Source of the DNA: Takakia lepidozioides
Taxonomy: Eukaryota; Streptophyta; Takakiopsida; Takakiales; Takakiaceae
DNA: 64,000 nucleotides
Reading direction: 5' to 3'
Assembly (NCBI GenBank): GCA_030704615.1
Contig: CM060731.1
Coordinates: 93,478,756 to 93,542,755, forward strand
Position numbers and translations under genes: made by a program. The notes beneath the pieces were generated by a model. The model was not told where the DNA came from and did no database searches. It was given only the letters and a program-made list of their open reading frames with translations. Positions 24,070 to 34,952 of this stretch are shown here, piece by piece (position 1 is the first letter of the stretch; each line of letters opens with the position of its first letter).

Positions 24070-25950
24070 TTATCTTGATAGTTTGAGCTGCATTTAAAAT
24101 AGGGCCTTCGTCATCTGACTATTGGTATGTACAAAGTTTCTACCCACTCGGGTGCAAAATAATAAAGATACTCATAATAAAATAGATGTATTCATAGTTC
24201 TTAGATGATATTGATGTGATATTTCATCAACTGCAAAATTGCTTGTCAACAAAAGCGCAGATAATTAACTGGAATAACAACTATATTAAGTTGGATGGTC
24301 AGTTGGAGCCAGTATTATGATGGCATTTAGTGTAAGCACTCACTACAAAACAGTAGAAGAGATGAAAGATCGACATAAAGTTTGTTCAATCACATTGTAG
24401 AACAGAGAGGGAACAAAAAATGGCACTTGGAATAAGATGCAAGGTCTACATACATCTTGAACACCTACAAATATATTCATGAAACAAGTCCTTGTACGCT
24501 GTTCATTTATTTACCCCAAATAAGATTGTAAATTTTGCAAGCATATCTTTATAATTTAGCAAAGGTTGATTTGAAGCTTGCAGCTGGGTATCATGTACAA
24601 AACAATTGTCAACTTCAAACATACAAATATTTGTTTGTCATTCCCATGATTGCTAAAAGGTGCAAAAAACCTAGGGTTGTGCCCTTTCAATATCTATAGA
24701 TACACCCAGCATAAAAGCCCATTATAATATATCAGTGCCTTTTGATTTGCTTATTTAATGCTCGTGTGATTAGGCCGTCAAGTTGGCCAGTAGACAATTT
24801 ACTAACGATCGCCATTATGGTTAATTTGTCACTTGACAGTTTCTTATATTCGCTAAGAAGTTAACATATGGGTTTGGCATGTCTGATAGATTAAATTAAA
24901 ATGATGTGTAAGGAATTATGTTTTTGGCATAAATCTTTATTTCAAAATAAAGTACGAAACAAAGATATCAAATCTGTCGATTAGATTCGATTAAATTTAT
25001 AAGTTAAATTTGTTAGATACTTAACATTTAAGTTTCAAATATTAACATAAATTTAATGTAAAATTTTCAAGCAAGAATATGATATTAAAATTTAATTGCA
25101 TTATAGTATGCTTCATTATGGTTGAAAAGTTTGAATAAAATAAAATAGAATTCATCTCAATAATTATAATAAATGAATGTAAATTATTAAGGTACTAAAG
25201 CGGAGGGTTTGTCTGGAGTCCTTTGATAATTTCAAAAGAATAAAAAATATGTGCATATAGAAGGACATAGCACTAGCATATAGATTATATTGATTATTCT
25301 GTATATCATACCAGCAGTGTTTTTTTTTCTGGCAAAAAATCACCAGATTTCGACCTGGAAAATGGGTCAGCTACTTGTACAAAGGAATTATGGGGGTACA
25401 AATCGAAAAATTCGCCAGAAAGCGCCAATGATTTCTAATTCATTTTCATTTTCATTGGCCCTTTAATAGTTTATCATCAGTCATTAGTTCAACTAATGCA
25501 CCTATCACAGTCTTAGACTTTGATGACTTTAAAATGAACGAATTTATGAACTGAACCACTTATTTTTTCATTCAACAAATTAGTCAATTGAAGTATTATT
25601 ATAGGGATTAGTTAAAATATTTGATATAATAATATTAGAACGAGTCCCTGACAGCATGTTGATTAATTATTGTCAAATGTGAAATCGATGTCGTTCAATC
25701 AAATGAGACTTCAGAGCTTGTCATACAAAGACAGATTTAGTTGCTAATTGTGATAAGTACTCGCGATAATGTATGATATTTAATCATACAAAAATAAGTT
25801 AAGAATAATTTTGTAACCAAGTTGACGTTCATATTTCAGGTCCATAGGTTTATAAGGACAAGGTCAGGTAGTGGGGGAAAAATATATAACTCAAGAGGCA
25901 TAAATGCCAAGTCCTTGCATATAATGAGACAAACTCTCTAACACATTAGT
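24070..25950. other. AT-rich stretch without genes
   Basis: No ORF of note on either strand. Composition is strongly AT-rich, unlike the flanking element DNA. I see no terminal repeats or coding remnants. Confidence 0.6.
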
Positions 25951-25953
25951 GCT

Positions 25954-26783
25954 TTAACCCTTAAGTTCCCAAGCCCTTTTTTTACTTTTTACCAATTTTG
26001 GGTACCCAGCTGCGGTAAATTGCCCCTAGAAACCTACCAAAAATCATCCAGAGATTCCAGGCTTATAGTAGTGGGCGCAGCTCATTTATGCATGACATAC
26101 TAAAAAATGAGCCAAGTCCACCGTGGAAATTGTGAGATTATAGCGTTGGCCCAGACCTCAAATATGAGGTCCCAAAGAAAAAGTGAGAAAGAAATTGGTT
26201 TGACCAAATCAAAACGTAGCTTTATCCAATTTTACTTGCCCCAAGACCCACCATTTCGAAATCAATAGTGGAGTGGCTATGACCCCACTAAATTGCAGGT
26301 CCAACTGATTTTTTCACCTATGGTTGCTATGCATGCAATTACATGGGGGTTGAAATCTCAAAATTGACAAGAGAAAATGTGCCTCCAAATGAAGTACTTT
26401 TTTTTCTACAAATTTTTTGAAAGCCAATGGTGGATGTGTGTATGTAATGCTCACACACCAGATGGTGAAGTGCTTTTTCCAAAATTGCTAATTTTTATGC
26501 CAAAAATGGCATTTGGAGTGCAATCTGTTTTGGACTTGTTTTACTGCCACGTCAGCGGTCAACAAGCCCTTTTCAGGCCCAAAACGTAAAAATGAGATCT
26601 AAGATATTTTTCGTAGGTCGCAGCTTTTGTTTTTTTTTAGTTTTTTTTTTTGCATCATACTCGAGACAAATCCCTTATCATTAAAGCTTCAGGAGTGGGC
26701 CCCATCAGATTAGATCTGCAAAAATTAGGTCCAACCTCAAATTCAAAGTGACCCGTCAGGTCGCTTGGGAACTTAAGGGTTAA
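25954..26783. mobile_element. piggyBac-like non-autonomous element
   Basis: A perfect 17-bp terminal inverted repeat, CCCTTAAGTTCCCAAGC at 25958-25974 and its reverse complement at 26763-26779, is flanked on both sides by TTAA (25954-25957 and 26780-26783). TTAA target duplications with CCC-starting termini are the signature of the piggyBac superfamily. The 822-bp body has no transposase-like frame, so it would depend on a transposase in trans. Similarity between ends stops after 17 bp. Confidence 0.7.
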
Positions 26784-26789
26784 GCGAAT

Positions 26790-28200
26790 CGCACCTGAAG
26801 CCTTAACTCTCGTTTCTCTCTTTCTCTCTCGCATTGGATGAAAAAATATTTGTCCTTGGAAACCATGTCCATTTTCATATTTATACTTCAAATAGAGATT
26901 CAAGGTAATCTGCCATTGGTGAGTCTTTATTTCCAAGCTTTCCTTCAAACTTTCTATTGTTTTCCTAAGACTTGTGTTGAGGTTTTGGTGGTATAATACG
27001 ATGTCTGTTGCAAACTCCTCCTCCTTGCTACGTATATCAGAGTCCAACATGAACCGGACACTGCCAATCGATCAATGCATTCTTGACTTTGTTTTTGCAT
27101 TTTAGACAGTTCTTCTATATGTTCATGATGCTTATGCCTATATCTTTTTATGTGACTTAAAAATTTATTTTTCAAGTTGAAAATTATTTTATGACCAAGA
27201 AAAACTCTGCTATTCTCTAGGATATGTTATTTTTGACCATACATACTGATCGACAATATTCTATTTGGTTCGATATTATGACACTATGTGACATTAATCA
27301 TTTTTCACATAACATTTAAGTGTGAAAGGACTCTTGTCAAAGTTCAATTTCTTAAAGTTTTTGTGCTTGATGAAGCGATTTTTTTTTTGCAGAGGCAAAA
27401 GAAATAGACACATCACGAGGTCTTTTTCATTTTTTCTAAAAAAAACTGTTCATATTTTGTATCATTGAAATAAAAATTATATCCAATTTTAATATTTGAT
27501 AGGTTTGCTTTAAAATTGTGTCTTTTCGTTTTAATGCTTTTGGACCAAATGGAGTGAACAAACATATGGACAAAACATTTATTGGCTCCTCCCTAAAGAG
27601 GAGACTACCCATCAGTGTCAAAAAATGTCAACCGCTTGTTACACCTTCCCTGGCAGGTAACACCTGCTCTAAATGAACCTATCCTCAGATTACACACCTA
27701 GTCCTGCGCTCCTTCGGTAAAACATTTATGAAATTACATAATCAGCTAGATCTATTTTTCTTCGCAATTTTTTTAATTTTTTAATTTTTTAAGGGGAAGT
27801 AGCCCTTGACTCATATTTTATTAAGATTATTGAAGGAAAAACAATATTGAAGGGAAAATAATTAAAACCCTTTTTGGCCCGCTTTAAACTCACGAGGGTC
27901 GTGACTCGCGACGGATGAGCCGGAGAACTATAACGAATGCCAAATGACGAATGAAAATGAAACATTCTAGAAACCGGCCTATCTTCCAATACTTGAGAGA
28001 GTCGAGACAGGTCCTTGCGAGCTTTGCAGGTGTGAGCAGTGAACAGCATGAGAGACTATGGACTATAGCAGCATGAACTATTGCACATGACTACAATTTA
28101 GGAGATTGCTTGTTATCGAGTTATTAGGGAAGTGGACAGGATAGAGTGGAATTTATCGACGATAGACTAGTCTGGTCTTGGTAGAGAGTTTAACATGCTT
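26790..28200. other. AT-rich intergenic stretch
   Basis: No gene recognised. Short minus-strand frames (26655-27175) are lysine- and glutamine-rich but have no recognisable domain. Confidence 0.5.
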
Positions 28201-28594
28201 CCAGTTAACGTCTGACTGATCGAATTCCGGGGAAGCGGAAGAGGAGGGCCCCATGCCGCTGCCATTGGAGTGGGATGTGCCCTGGCCACACAGGAGTCTG
28301 GCCCGTTGCGCAACATCGGACAACAAACAGCCGTCAAAAGAGAGCGGCCGGGATTTGGTGGCAAGATCATTGCCATTTTCGCAGCCCTAAAAATGGAGGG
28401 CTCGGATGGGTTATGGAAACGGACGGTGGAGATCCTGCGCCGTCAGCGGACTGGCGGACTGGCAGACTGGCAGACTGGAGGGCAGCGGACTCATGGGGGG
28501 GGGCTGGCCGTGCGGCGGGCGGGTGGGGGGAGCCGGCGTCCGTGCACGGGGCCCACCGGCCACATCGCACGTGCCCATTGAAGAGAGGCGCTTG

Positions 28595-28815
28595 AGACCC
28601 ATCCGATTTCCTTTGCTGAGTGTCAAGTGTGAAAAAAAAAAAAAAAAAAAAAAGGTGGTGTGAACCGGTCTCTCTCTAACTACTTTCTTTTCAAGAGTGC
28701 AGGCACGTGGTTTAGAGGAAAACTGCCGGTCCTTCAGACCCATCCGATTTCCTGCTGAGAGTCAAGTGTGAAAAAAAAGAAAAAAAGAAAAAAAAAGGTG
28801 AGGTGTGAACCTGAC
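28595..28815. repeat. Direct duplication with A-rich tracts
   Basis: GACCCATCCGATTTCC plus about 20 further bases, an A-rich tract and GGTG(A)GGTGTGAACC occur at 28597-28668 and again at 28737-28811. Small duplication upstream of the host gene. Function unknown. Confidence 0.8.
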
Positions 28816-28939
28816 TTCAGGCTTGCAGACTCATTGAAAAGATGGACCCTGTGCCCTTAGCCTTCACCTTGCATTTGCACTTGCTTTCCAGACCATATAT
28901 GTACATATAAATCTGAAAGCTTATGCACCCTGTTCCTTC

Positions 28940-29690
28940 CTCCCTATTGGCCCCTCTCACCGGACCTTCAATTTTTCCCCGAACTGCGCCAGGTGTGCAC
29001 ACTCTCCCACAGTTGGCCCCTGGAGGTGGCTGGACACACGGCTTCATCCCATCGCCCTCCTGCTTCGCTCTACTGCACCCTTTCCTGCATCCCTATTGGT
29101 CGCTCCAGTCATCTCTCCTTTTTTGACCTCCAAAATTTTCCCAACTGATGCTCAGTACTACCCTCTGTCCCCTTTCCCTTAAAAAACAAAAAAACAAAAA
29201 AAGTACATGTTTGGCCACCACAACACTCTTTGTGGGATTGCTAAGGTGTGCTCCAATTTTCTCAATTTTCTTTCCAGGGATCCAAGCTCCTTGTCCCAAC
29301 CACACCAAACAGAGCGAAGGTCCACAGCTGTGCCAGCAATTGCAAAATGATGCGGCCCACAAGGGCCTCCCGTCTGCACCGAATCAACATTCTTGCGTTG
29401 TCTGACGGTTGATCCCCGTGCTCCAAAGAAGGGGCGGGGCTTAAAAGTTCACAACCTGTCGAGGGGGCTAGAGGCGCAGTGGAATTGTTGGTATCCTCAA
29501 ATGCTGCCGGGTTTCTTCTTAGTGCCGAGGTGAGAGTGGCAGAGTTGAGGTACGGACTGGAGAGCTGCCTTGCGGGAATTATAGTAGAATTAGAGTGATT
29601 TTAGGCGTGAGATAGGGGAGGAGCATTGATGAAGGAGGGTAGGATTGTGTTAGAGGAAGAGATTACCTCGTAGCTGGAGTCCATATGCTC

Positions 29691-29724
<34 letters not shown>
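28940..29724 (+). promoter_or_regulatory. Probable 5' flank and leader of the phosphatase-like gene
   Basis: Two inverted CCAAT motifs (CCTATTGG at about 28943 and 29092) lie in a loosely duplicated block, and a GC-box-like GGGGCGGGGC is at about 29431. A (TG)n(AG)n microsatellite at 29692-29724 directly precedes the first ATG. These are only pattern matches; no transcription start can be assigned. Confidence 0.3.
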
Positions 29725-29725
<1 letters not shown>

Positions 29726-30306
29726 TGGCAGCAGGGCAGGAGGTACAGAAAGCCACCGGTTTGCTGGAAATATCAAGCACGCTTCCTGGAGTTAGTCATT
29801 CCATTAATCGATGCGTGCTGCAACGAAACGGCAGCATGTCAACGCAAAAGGTAGCACTTCCCACACTGGTCATGAATCCTGGAGCAGCGGCTCAGTCTTA
29901 CCACGATCCTTTGGAATTTCTTTCATATTGCACTCCATCCAAGAAAGGGCGGGGCAAGACCATCAAGAAGTTAGAGAACTTCCGAAAGCTGGAGTGTGAT
30001 CCTTTGGGCAATTTTTCTGAGAGCACAATGACATCCTTACTTTCTGAGACGCAGAATGGTGTGTTATTATAAACCTGGTTTTTAAAAGTTGTCATGGCAT
30101 GTACAAATTCATGTTGGTGGTCTTGGTGTGGATTATCCCAATTTTTTTTCCCAGTGAGTATCATACCGATGGGGCGTTATGCAGTCGCACAAGGTATTAC
30201 TTCCGAATCTGATAAACACACAGCGTCTGCGTCCCCAGATTCAGATTACTACAGATGGCATCAGGCCACATTTGGGGCTCGTCCATTCTCCATGATCAAT
30301 TTCATG
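29725..30306 (+). CDS. Possible 5' exons of the phosphatase-like gene
   Basis: The frame opens at ATG 29725 and gives a 111-codon segment with no known domain (MAAGQEVQKATG at the start, a basic CTPSKKGRGKTIKKLENF patch). A GTGTGT donor follows 30058 and a T-rich tract with CCCAG ends at 30154. Splicing in phase 1 gives VSIIPMGRYAVAQG and a Ser/Asp-rich tail before a TGA at 30307. How this joins the catalytic exon at 30871 is unresolved, so it may be the N-terminal extension (perhaps a targeting region) or a separate small transcript. Confidence 0.45.
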
Positions 30307-30870
30307 TGACCAATTCCTGGCTTAGTATTTACCAAGGACGATTTGAACCTTAAGTTCCAAGGGAATTTTGCAGCAAACCTCCTCGGGCCTATGCCCACCC
30401 TGATTAGCTTATAATCTGCTTGATGCCGGACAGAGATTTGCGGGTCCAAGGGTAAGGTAGATGATTATTCAACTGTCCCTTAAAAGGAACTAGGAACTCT
30501 CCAAACCACAGAAAATTGAAAGGAATGATTCTGAGTATCAGGAAATTTTGGTTTGTAAGTTTTTTCTCTATTTGTGGAGTGGCTTATCTAGATTCTCGAA
30601 GTTCTATGTTAATGGAATGAGGATATTTTGATGAGATTTTCAGACCTAAAGCAAGGTGACAGACCAAAGTATTAATTACTTGGTCTGTTGGTCAGTAAAC
30701 ATGAGACCTAATTGATTGTTTCTTGGTTTCTGTTGGTGGTTGGGGAGAATTGAGGAATTTGTACCATGTAGTCGTAGGCCGTGAGTGCAACCCTAGCATC
30801 TGTGATAACAGCCGTATAATCTATTGTTGTGGGATTAATTACGGGTCTAAAGCAGCAAGCTTGTTTCCAG

Positions 30871-32768
30871 GAATGCCCCCACGTCCTCGAAGAATCATCC
30901 TCATTCGCCATGGGCAGAGTGAAGGGAACATTGACGAGAGTGCTTACACACGCATCCCTGACTCCAAGATTGCTCTCACAGAGGAGGGATGGAACCAAGC
31001 AGTGCAGTGTGGCCGAAAAATTCGCAGACTTATTGAGACCGATGAAGATAAGGATTGGCAGGTCTACTTTTACGTCTCTCCCTACCTCCGCACGGTGCTG
31101 ACATTACGTGGGATTGGCTTGGCATTTGAGCAAGCGCGCATTGCTGGTGTGCGGGAGGAGCCTCGTTTGCGCGAACAAGATTTTGGTATGTGTTTGCTGT
31201 GTCCTGGGCTGTATTGTTGGTCTTTCTCTCTATCCATGCCGTTTCATGTGTGTCTATCACTCTGTTTCTTGGACATTTTCTTCTCTCTCTTCCATCATCA
31301 AAGAAGCATTCACCCTTGGCAAATCCAGGTGTTGAAATACTTCTACGCACAGTTCTTCAGACTGCATAGTAAGGCACATGACAATCCAAATCTTAGATCT
31401 TACGAACATGTGGGTATTCTTATTGGATTATGTTGGGTTGGGTATGTCCATCCCTTCATCTTAAGTATATCTGTGTGATTGTGTAGCATGTCTGAGAAAT
31501 GCCTAAGCAGTCAGTTTTATGAGTTGTGCAGGTAACTTCCAAGATAGAGAACGAATGCGGTTGGAGAAAGCAGTTCGTATTCGATATGGCCGTTTCTTCT
31601 ACCGCTTCCCAAATGGCGAATCGGCTGCTGATGTTTATGACCGCATCACAGGCAAGTCCACCTGCCTGCTTAACCTGTTTTGGTAAACCCTAGGTCCTTC
31701 AATTGGTTGCCTGTACCATCTCATGCCTCTGACTTTCTTTCCTTTGGTGTGCATGGAGAGGTTTGCTATCTGAGTCCTCTTAGCATGGCATCAGGCCTTA
31801 AAAGTTTTTTATGAAGGTCTCACTTTCTCTAATCTGAGATCACTGGTCGATTTCCAAAATAATCTGCTCTGTTGTTGAGGTTTCCTAGACACAGGTGATC
31901 TGATGGGGTGCACAAAACAACTGCAGAACCACGCATCTATTGATTGTGCTTCAAAGCTAATCCATCTGTTGTCCAGTGTCTAGGGTTTAGCGTATTCCAG
32001 TGCGGTCAATGCATCCATAATAGTTGTATCCACAATCTTTTGTAGGATTTAGGGAGACATTGAGGGCAGATATCGACGTTGGACGCTTCCAGCAGCCTGA
32101 AGCACGTTTGAAGAACATGAATCTGATCATTGTGTCCCATGGGCTCACACTGCGTGTGTTTCTGATGCGTTGGTACAAATGGACAGTGCAGCAGTTTGAA
32201 GCTCTCCATAATTTTGCTAACACTGGCATGCTTGTTATGGAGCTTGGTCCCGGTGGTAGGTATGGCATACTGGCCTCAGTCTCTCCAAGCATACGCTCAA
32301 AATTGATCTTCTTTGAGGTCTGTAGGATTGTCGCATAGAGAATCTCTGTGTCTCTGTCTTGGACACCCTTCAAAACATAAGTCTGCTTGTCCCAAGGTGT
32401 GTGGTGTGGGTTATGGTAGAATAAGTACATATTTCTCCGAAGCTGTGGAAATAATATATGTATAATAAATCATATTCATACTCCTGTTCCCTGAAAGAGC
32501 TTTTGGCATGGTTTTGTTGTAGACCAGCCCCTGCGTATATGCTAAGACTTGTATTCCAATGTTGGTGGGGCTCATTCAGGATGAGCCTTTTACTAGCAGG
32601 TTCTTTGTACTGTAGCATATAAGAAAGCGGGGGTTCTGATGGATCCAGGTATAGTCTGGCTATGCACCACACTCCTGATGAGCTCCGAGCCTTTGGCATG
32701 ACCGATGACATGATTGCTGATCAAGAATGGTATGTCTCTCTCTCTCCCTCTTCTCTCCTCCATATCAA
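30871..32768 (+). CDS. Phosphoglycerate-mutase-like histidine phosphatase, spliced
   Basis: Exons 30871-31185, 31532-31651, 32046-32259 and 32649-32729 keep frame through phases 1, 1 and 2. The protein starts MPPRPRRIILIRHGQSEGN, the RHG motif whose His becomes phosphorylated. YFYVSPYLRT supplies the second Arg, REEPRLREQDFG the acid region, RFFYRFPNGESAADVYDR a typical family block, and LIIVSHGLTLRV the second catalytic His. This fits the plant At3g05170/AT74 family, related to yeast DET1 and the histidine phosphatase superfamily. The substrate is unknown. The second of these introns (31652-32045) starts with GC (ACAG/GCAAGT), a GC-AG intron. The last exon may instead end at 32768 (AAG/GTAACT). 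This is the only convincing host gene in the window, and its introns have been invaded by LINE fragments. Confidence 0.85.
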
Positions 32769-32804
32769 GGTAACTCCCACTACCGGAGTGAGCGGCTCGC
32801 TGTT

Positions 32805-33545
32805 CCCTCTTGTTCTGCCCAAACTGGGCCTTGGGTCTAGGGCCACAAGGCTATGGCAAACAGCATCCTATGAGTACAAAGTTAGGCATAGTGCTTCCTG
32901 AACTTGTTTCCAGTTTGTGACATGGGTGAGGACCTTAAGGATGATCTGATGGGTCTACTTACTCTTGGCACTAGACTAAAATTTAATACTCAGGGCAGGA
33001 AGTCTATCTTTGAAAAGAAACAGATGCAGAGAGGAAAGGGAGATTGTCAATTCCCAATGTGCGGGCAGCCTCAAGATAATATCCATTTTCGGATACAATG
33101 TCCGGAGTATTCTCATCAGAGAGCGACCCTCTTCAGGACCATTAAGAACACAGTCGCTGCGGGAGTTTCACAAACTTCCAAAATCTCAAGGCCAAGCCTT
33201 AAGCCCTGGCGCTGTTGGGGTCTAACTGATGGGCAGATCACACACAGCAGCTTGATGCTTGTGTGAAGGGCTTTCTAACAAATTGTTTATATCAAGGCCT
33301 AAAGCCCTGGCCTTGTTGGGTACTGCTGGGCAGATCACACACTGTAGATTGATTCTTGTGTGAGGGGCGTTCTGGAGGATATTTGGAAAGCCTGAACAAA
33401 TTGTTTATATCAAGCCAAGTCCCACTAAGTGTGTGAGCACAAAGGTAGTGTTTGTTCCCTCTCAAACTGGGCATGGGGTCTATGACCACAAGGCTACGGC
33501 AAACAACTTCTTATGAGTACATTTCTCTCTCTCTCTCTGTGCTGG
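32805..33545 (+). pseudogene. LINE 3' fragments in an intron (zinc-binding end plus tail)
   Basis: 32904-33266 encodes a CQFPMCGQPQDNIHFRIQCP segment, the Cys/His pattern found after the reverse transcriptase in some non-LTR retrotransposons, followed by YSHQRATLF. A duplicated block of about 105 bp follows (CTAAAGCCCTGG... near 33200 and 33300). The sequence ends GACCACAAGGCTACGGCAAA, ATGAGTACATT and (TC)n at 33463-33538. A second copy of the same end lies at 32813-32885 (GGCCACAAGGCTATGGCAAA). These lie inside the phosphatase-like gene. Confidence 0.55.
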
Positions 33546-33826
33546 TGCCATTACTGGGTAGCTTCCTTGATAGTGGCCTCCATCCTAATTGCTACTTGTC
33601 ACCACTCCTTTTCTAGTTCTCTTCCAGCCTCAAACTGGGATTACAGCTACAACTGAAAGTCTACTGGTTAAAGGTCCCCAAAAGTCTTAATTGCTCCCTT
33701 CCCTTCTACGTCCTTTCCCTCATCTCTTCTTTGTTCTGTGCCCTGCACAGAGTGTTGAGTAACAAGATTGAGAGAAAAAGAGAAGTCATCATTGCTTGCT
33801 GCTTATGGCTCACTAATCTACATCAG

Positions 33827-34062
33827 ATCTAAGAGATGAATTGAATATACGAGAAAATCGTGTCCATGTGCGCAGGCAAAAAATTGCACGGCCTGGGGAG
33901 TTGAACCATAACTGGTGCACCTCAGGGCCATCTTTTTTCCACCATTTTGATGCTGCTGAGAAAGGCCTGGATTTGGACGAAATTCCAGCTGACGTCTTTC
34001 GTGGTGTGGTTGAAAATGGTGCTGCTGTACAGCCGGAGCCTCCAATTGTTTGGCCTGTTTAA
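33827..34062 (+). CDS. Candidate last exon of the phosphatase-like gene
   Basis: An open frame (LRDELNIRENRVHVRRQKIA, then LDLDEIPADVFRGVVENG, ending IVWPV and TAA at 34060-34062) lies downstream in the same orientation. Candidate CAG/AAG acceptors at 33826 and 33835 need a phase-1 donor, whereas the preceding catalytic exon ends in phase 2, so the join is unresolved or an exon is missing. Composition is clean and coding-like, with no stops. It may be the C-terminal tail of this protein. Confidence 0.4.
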
Positions 34063-34104
34063 ATATTGCCAGCCTTTCTACCTCTGTGGCAGGGGTGGAG
34101 GCAG

Positions 34105-34202
34105 AGGTGTGTACTCATGAGAATGTACTCATAAGACGTTGTTGCCGTAGCCTTGTGGCCATTGACCCCGCGCACAGTTTGTGTACTCATGAGAGAGAGA
34201 GA

Positions 34203-34240
<38 letters not shown>
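34105..34240 (-). repeat. Inverted copy of the LINE 3' end with (GA)n tract
   Basis: On the minus strand the segment reads (TC)n CATGAGTACAC, then GGTCAATGGCCACAAGGCTA, CGGCAACAACGTCTTATGAG and TACATTCTC. It matches the tail of the LINE fragment at 33463-33530 in opposite orientation. The microsatellite at 34191-34240 is (GA)n on the plus strand. It falls just past the last exon of the host gene. Confidence 0.6.
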
Positions 34241-34242
<2 letters not shown>

Positions 34243-34952
34243 CATTAACAGTTCGCAATGGATACTGGCATTGAAATTTTCGGCCCTTGTGGCAGTCGGC
34301 GATCTGCAAAACAAACCAGGGGATTTCATCGTCACAGCGTCGTGCACGGTGACAATCTTCCAACTCAAGGGGGGTTGAATGAGAGAGTATTTTGCTCTTT
34401 GACAGTACTAATGGTAATGTGGCCAGGACCAATTTTGGACCAGCCTGGTCTGCCGTGACGCTGGTGCACAGCCAACAACCACCTTTGTTGCACACTGAGG
34501 GAACGGGAATTCGACAAAAGGGTCAGCCTCTATTTTTCAAGAATGGAAGCATAGTTGGGAGATCCTTAATAGTTGCTATTCTTGCAACGGAATCACATGT
34601 CACTTGTCCTTAATTGGAGGAGAAGTGTTCTTAGTTAAAAGCTTGGGTGTGCCGTGTGTCTTAATATGGAGAATGTGGATATTCTGACCTACCTGATCCT
34701 TAGCACTTTTCTAAGACAAAAGGTAAGGTTGACTTTGGTCCTTCGGCCTTAGAGGATGTCACTTGTATCTTTCTCTGTTGTTTTTATCAAAAATATGAGT
34801 GGCTGCCTGACATGATATGATGGCATCACAAATACGCAGCAATATTTTATCTATCTACAGCAGATGAGTTCTGAGGCTGAAGATGAAGACAAATAAAATG
34901 TAGGTTCAGTCCTTCCTTGGGGTGTAATGACCATAGCTTCGGTAATAGTCAT

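Noticed and set aside
28270-28743. Overlapping Gly/Arg/Trp-rich ORFs
   Set aside because: Caused by a GC-rich ACTGGC-type minisatellite (28446-28480) and flanks; frames on both strands are equally open and motif-free.
28620-28815. A-rich tracts as processed pseudogene poly(A) tails
   Set aside because: Both tracts sit inside a direct duplication with matching sequence on each side, with no coding remnant upstream.
34187-34495. Minus-strand ORF with a (SL)n tail
   Set aside because: Created by the (GA)n microsatellite; no conserved content.
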